Source: Hufsiella arboris (GTDB lineage: Bacteria; Bacteroidota; Bacteroidia; Sphingobacteriales; Sphingobacteriaceae). Taken from it: a stretch of DNA of 64,000 bases. Within the stretch, counting starts at the first letter, position 1. Each line of letters opens with the position of its first letter. The DNA lies in the NCBI RefSeq assembly GCF_009834875.1, contig NZ_WVHT01000006.1, positions 62,001-126,000 of the forward strand, read 5' to 3'. This document shows positions 60,911 to 64,000 of this stretch, piece by piece. The translations under genes and the position numbers were made by a program. The notes under the pieces were generated by a model. It had not been told where the DNA came from and ran no database searches. It was given only the letters and a program-made list of their open reading frames with translations.

Positions 60911-62683
60911 ATGGGAACGATAGACTTAAAAACAATTGGAAATGATATCGCCGAAAATATATCGGTCGAAAAAATTTACTGCATTCAAAACCTAAGTAAT
61001 GACAGTTATTATCTTATTATAATAATAAATCCTGCTTGTGATAAAAAATTTACGGAGCTGGAGCCATTTGTAAAAATGGCTACCGGTGATAGTGATAAGT
61101 TTTCTTACAATTTCGTTCATTTTGAGGAATTTTTAAATCAACTAAAAAATGGCAACTTACTATTCCATTTTTTTTGTAACGATGTTAATCTTATCTATAA
61201 TCGATCAGGATGTGTCAATAAGCCTACATTTTCTTCTGAAGATTTCGTAAAATGGAAAACGGCAGCTAAGTCAAATTTTGAGGAAGGAGTTAGAAAGACG
61301 AAAGGCTTTATTGATGGAGCCAATTTTTTCAGCGAGAGAAAAAATGATGGCTTAACAGTTTATATGCTTCACCAATTTATTGAATTAACATTTCGCACAC
61401 TTGAGTTAGCTTTGCTTGCTAAAGAAAAGAAAACACATAATTTAAGAACACATCAAGAGTTAATCGCTCCGTTTCATCCGCACCTTCATTTATTATTTCC
61501 AGAAAATTCAGACGAGGAAAGAGATATTCTTAAAACTCTAAATGAGTCATATTCTTCCGTTCGATACAAACATAATTACCAGGTAAATGAGTCCTACATC
61601 CCGTTATTATTTCATCGAGCATACCTTCTACAAAAACGAGCGGAACAAATTTTTGATCATTTCAATCTGCTACTTGATGAAACAATTGTTTTTTTAAATC
61701 AATCAGTCCATGAGGCATTGCCTGATAATACCATTTGTAACGACGATGAAACATCTAAAAATGAGATTTCACAATTTGAAATTTTAGGAGATGAAGCAAC
61801 TTCAAATTATTCAAAAACATTGGATTACTTTTTAGCCGAATTTATTAAAAAATACGCGCCTCAAGTGATTTACAACTTTGGTAATATTCACCACAGTAAA
61901 TCAACAACTGGCTGCTTTTTAAGACCGTCCAAAAAAGAGTCCGTCCATATGTTTTTGGTGGTGATTTTACCAAACGCCGGAATTCAACTAATGAATGAAA
62001 TGCAAGAATATGCAAATGCAAATTTTTCCGGGGGGCAGATAACAATTGTCGCTCAAAGTTGGGAGTACATTTTTGCCGCAATGAACAGTGGCAAAACATT
62101 TTACAATAATATTCTCCGCAAGGGAATATTATTATACAAAAAAGGAGAATCAGAGTATGACAAACTTGTTATTCCCGAAATTGATCATATAGCTGTTTTA
62201 AATTCAGCTGAAAAGGTTTACAAAGTTCGAAAAGAAACGGCAGAAGGTTTTTTATTAGCTGCAAAAAACTGCTTAGAGGCTGGTTACTTCAACAATGCCT
62301 TGTTTTTTTTACATCAAGCCACAGAGCAGGCTTGTTTACAATCAATTCGATTACACATCGATTATCGATGTGAGGTACATAATATTGGCCGGTTACTCGA
62401 TTTGGTAGAATGTTTTAAACCAGGGTTGAAAATCCTACTAAAATGTTCTGTCAATGAAGATAACCGTCTATTCAAGCTATTAAAGGACAGTTACTCATCA
62501 AGCCGTTATAGAACTGATTTTAAAGTCGATAAACAAGACGTTATTGATCTTTATGATCAAGTCAATTCTTTTGTTACTGAGGCCGACGTTATAAGTTTTA
62601 GTAAGCTTGGACACTTAATAAATTCCGCACACGAATTTGCCCAAGTTCAAAATGATTTGAGACCGGCGCTAACGACGACATAA
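60911..62683 (+). CDS. Protein with two tandem NTase-like/HEPN units
   Basis: 590 residues made of two similar halves (about 1-275 and 300-590). Each has an N-terminal strand-rich part like a degenerate nucleotidyltransferase (YYLIIIINP and HMFLVVILP), then a HEPN helical domain with LHQFIELTF or LHQATEQAC and the closing SYSSVRYKHNY or SYSSSRYRTDF. The Rx4-6H RNase motif of toxic HEPNs and the GSxxxGxxxxxD motif of active NTases are not seen. It may be an inactive binding or antitoxin-like protein. Confidence 0.75.
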   Translation: MGTIDLKTIGNDIAENISVEKIYCIQNLSNDSYYLIIIINPACDKKFTELEPFVKMATGDSDKFSYNFVHFEEFLNQLKNGNLLFHFFCNDVNLIYNRSGCVNKPTFSSEDFVKWKTAAKSNFEEGVRKTKGFIDGANFFSERKNDGLTVYMLHQFIELTFRTLELALLAKEKKTHNLRTHQELIAPFHPHLHLLFPENSDEERDILKTLNESYSSVRYKHNYQVNESYIPLLFHRAYLLQKRAEQIFDHFNLLLDETIVFLNQSVHEALPDNTICNDDETSKNEISQFEILGDEATSNYSKTLDYFLAEFIKKYAPQVIYNFGNIHHSKSTTGCFLRPSKKESVHMFLVVILPNAGIQLMNEMQEYANANFSGGQITIVAQSWEYIFAAMNSGKTFYNNILRKGILLYKKGESEYDKLVIPEIDHIAVLNSAEKVYKVRKETAEGFLLAAKNCLEAGYFNNALFFLHQATEQACLQSIRLHIDYRCEVHNIGRLLDLVECFKPGLKILLKCSVNEDNRLFKLLKDSYSSSRYRTDFKVDKQDVIDLYDQVNSFVTEADVISFSKLGHLINSAHEFAQVQNDLRPALTTT

Positions 62684-62877
62684 GCGGGTCTTTACACTCA
62701 ACTGCTCTCCCCAAAGCCTTTTGAAACATCCGCTATTATTATTGGAGCCTGCCTCCGGTCAGATTGGAATCCCCACTAAAAAACAAATTAGTCATTTCAA
62801 TGGGTAAAAAGGATGAATATGAATTGAATTATGGGAGTGCATTATAGATAATTGAATCATTCCGAAATCTGTACACC
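62684..62877. other. Intergenic stretch without a gene
   Basis: 194 bases between the HEPN gene and the SWIM gene. A 15-codon frame at 62800-62847 is too short to support. No strong hairpin was found. Confidence 0.4.
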
Positions 62878-64000
62878 ATGGCAAATAAAAATAAATCAAA
62901 AACAACTCTTCGTGACTCATCAAGTCCATATCGTCTATCCCTCGATGAAAAAACGCACTTACCACCATTAAGTGAGATTACTTCGTCTGATGATGAAGAC
63001 GCAAATAAATCCAGATATCTACACTATCGCCCCTCTGACTTTAAACGAGGAACGCTATTCGTTGATGTCCATCTTTCGCAGGAAACTCAACAAATAAAAA
63101 TTTCGATCAATCCTGATTTTTTGATGGTTTCTTGTGATTGTAATTCGAAAGTACAAAAGCTTTGCCGACACTTATTTAGAGTTTTCTCTGACCTGCTCAA
63201 AGAAGAAAAATATAACTTTTTCAAGAGATATACTGAATTCCCTTATTCCGATTACGATTTTTTCGATAAATACTTAAAGCTTGACCATAAATATTGGCGA
63301 CATACAGAAGCGATACCAAAAACTGAGTTCGGGAAGATATATAAATTTGAAGATTCAATTAAGTCCGAGAATATATTGCCATTATCGGTTTCTATTCCGC
63401 CCCCGTACAGAGAAGAAAGCGCTGAAGCAAATTCAATAATCTTTGTGATGTCAGGAATAAGATATGTGGCGGAGATCCCATTTTTAATACCTTGTATTTC
63501 AAAATTCAACGTAAGAACTGGTAAGGTTTTGAATTTTATTGAATTCAAACATCCTGGTGACTTATCAACAGGTAAAAATCTTGTACAAAAAGCGCTGAAT
63601 GCGTTTAGCGAGGATTTCAATCAGCTACTCGGATTTAATAAAAAGCCAAGTGAACACAGAGAAACCGAAAACATATCACAAACGAGGTTAATAGCATTCA
63701 ATTATTGGAAGTGCTTAGTTCCAATACTCGCGGAGACCGGAGATGTATTTTATTATAGCGGGTTCGAGAGGAAGGTTGATCTAAAAGGAAAACCTAAAAA
63801 ATCCTACATGGAAAAAATTGATTTTTCTATCGAAAGAACAAAAATCTCATTCACATTAGAACAACACGACGGTTATTTTAAATTGCTCTGTCATGCCCAA
63901 ATATTAGATAGAAATGTTAAAATAAATTCTGTTTACCCTTATTCATCACCGTTTTTCTTCACGCTTCATGATAATACAAATCTTTACTATCAGTTCAGGT
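62878..64000 (+). CDS. SWIM zinc-finger protein, possible SNF2-helicase N-terminus (cut by window edge)
   Basis: Open from ATG 62878 to the right edge (374 codons). It has a SWIM zinc motif CDC…CRH (SCDCNSKVQKLCRHLF) at about residues 85-100. SWIM fingers precede SNF2 helicases in many bacteria; the ATPase part, if present, lies outside the window. The middle (RGTLFVDVHLSQETQQIKIS) is beta-rich. Likely accessory defence or DNA-handling gene. Confidence 0.75.
   Translation, partial: MANKNKSKTTLRDSSSPYRLSLDEKTHLPPLSEITSSDDEDANKSRYLHYRPSDFKRGTLFVDVHLSQETQQIKISINPDFLMVSCDCNSKVQKLCRHLFRVFSDLLKEEKYNFFKRYTEFPYSDYDFFDKYLKLDHKYWRHTEAIPKTEFGKIYKFEDSIKSENILPLSVSIPPPYREESAEANSIIFVMSGIRYVAEIPFLIPCISKFNVRTGKVLNFIEFKHPGDLSTGKNLVQKALNAFSEDFNQLLGFNKKPSEHRETENISQTRLIAFNYWKCLVPILAETGDVFYYSGFERKVDLKGKPKKSYMEKIDFSIERTKISFTLEQHDGYFKLLCHAQILDRNVKINSVYPYSSPFFFTLHDNTNLYYQFR

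Larger units (their letters stand above)
11106..64000. mobile_element. Integrative conjugative element (CTnDOT-like) with defence cargo; right end outside window
   Basis: The left boundary is the split tRNA. The body contains relaxase, coupling protein, a full Tra mating apparatus, ArdC, a primase, an SOS mutasome and defence genes. No integrase is visible in the window. Since the tRNA 5' half must lie at the far end, the integrase and the restored tRNA are expected to the right of 64000. Nested or composite elements cannot be excluded; the defence block at 11.3-21.4 kb is visibly more AT-rich than the Tra region. Confidence 0.75.

Noticed and set aside
62800-62847. 15-codon frame starting MGKKDEYELNYG
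   Set aside because: Too short and isolated to support as a gene; might be a fragment of a lost one.

Overview
The window comes from a Bacteroidota genome, most likely a Sphingobacteriaceae member (Mucilaginibacter/Pedobacter-like). This is inferred from the conjugative-transposon Tra proteins of the CTnDOT type, DUF4134 pilin-like proteins, a DnaE2/ImuB/ImuA cassette and sparse Shine-Dalgarno sites. No rRNA, complete tRNA or CRISPR array was seen.

Left part (1-11.1 kb) is ordinary chromosome. A minus-strand cluster holds a two-component system (response regulator, histidine kinase), a PepSY-like periplasmic protein and a tripartite RND efflux pump (TolC, HlyD-type adaptor, RND permease cut by the left edge). 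Next come small genes: a Fur-like winged-helix protein, an HD-domain phosphohydrolase, a YVTN beta-propeller, a frameshifted remnant of a di-heme oxidoreductase and an EamA transporter.

At 11.05-11.15 kb lies the 3' half of a tRNA with a CAT anticodon, on the minus strand, followed by an intrinsic terminator. Its 5' half is missing. This is what the chromosomal side of a tRNA-integrated element looks like, so everything from about 11.15 kb to the right edge is probably one integrative conjugative element (ICE). Its integrase and the restored tRNA would lie beyond 64 kb.

Just inside that end is an AT-rich defence block of two operons. The first (17.9 to 11.3 kb) is HsdS, a PtuA-like ATPase, a PtuB-like HNH nuclease, HsdM and a TIR protein. 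Its first four genes overlap and no HsdR is visible, so a Septu-like nuclease pair sits where the type I translocase-nuclease would be expected. The second (21.4 to 18.2 kb) is a DUF262 protein, a DUF3696-type ATPase and an unknown protein, an arrangement that recalls Menshen. The first operon is the best candidate for an undescribed system.

From 21.7 to 29.7 kb is a mobile SOS mutagenesis module: an SRAP peptidase, DnaE2, ImuB, ImuA and small unknown genes, with a perfect 19-bp dyad as the likely operator. From 53.4 down to 31.1 kb is a long minus-strand conjugation run: MobA, MobB, TraA(ParA), TraB-like, two TraE, TraF, TraG(VirB4), four VirB5/TraI-position secreted proteins (three of them tandem paralogs), TraJ, TraK, a TraL-position gene, TraM, TraN, the coupling protein, an M23 peptidase, ArdC, several unknowns and an orphan Dam-type methylase.

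The 53.4-57.5 kb region looks like the transfer/replication control centre. It has an inverted-repeat region that may be oriT, a 132-bp inverted repeat with a central hairpin, an AT-rich tract with repeated TAGCT beside a CHC2/Toprim primase, a degenerate primase paralog and two related small HTH-like proteins. The right end carries accessory genes: a membrane LuxR regulator, a GNAT acetyltransferase, an XRE regulator, a protein with an internally duplicated NTase-like/HEPN unit, and a SWIM zinc-finger protein cut by the window edge.
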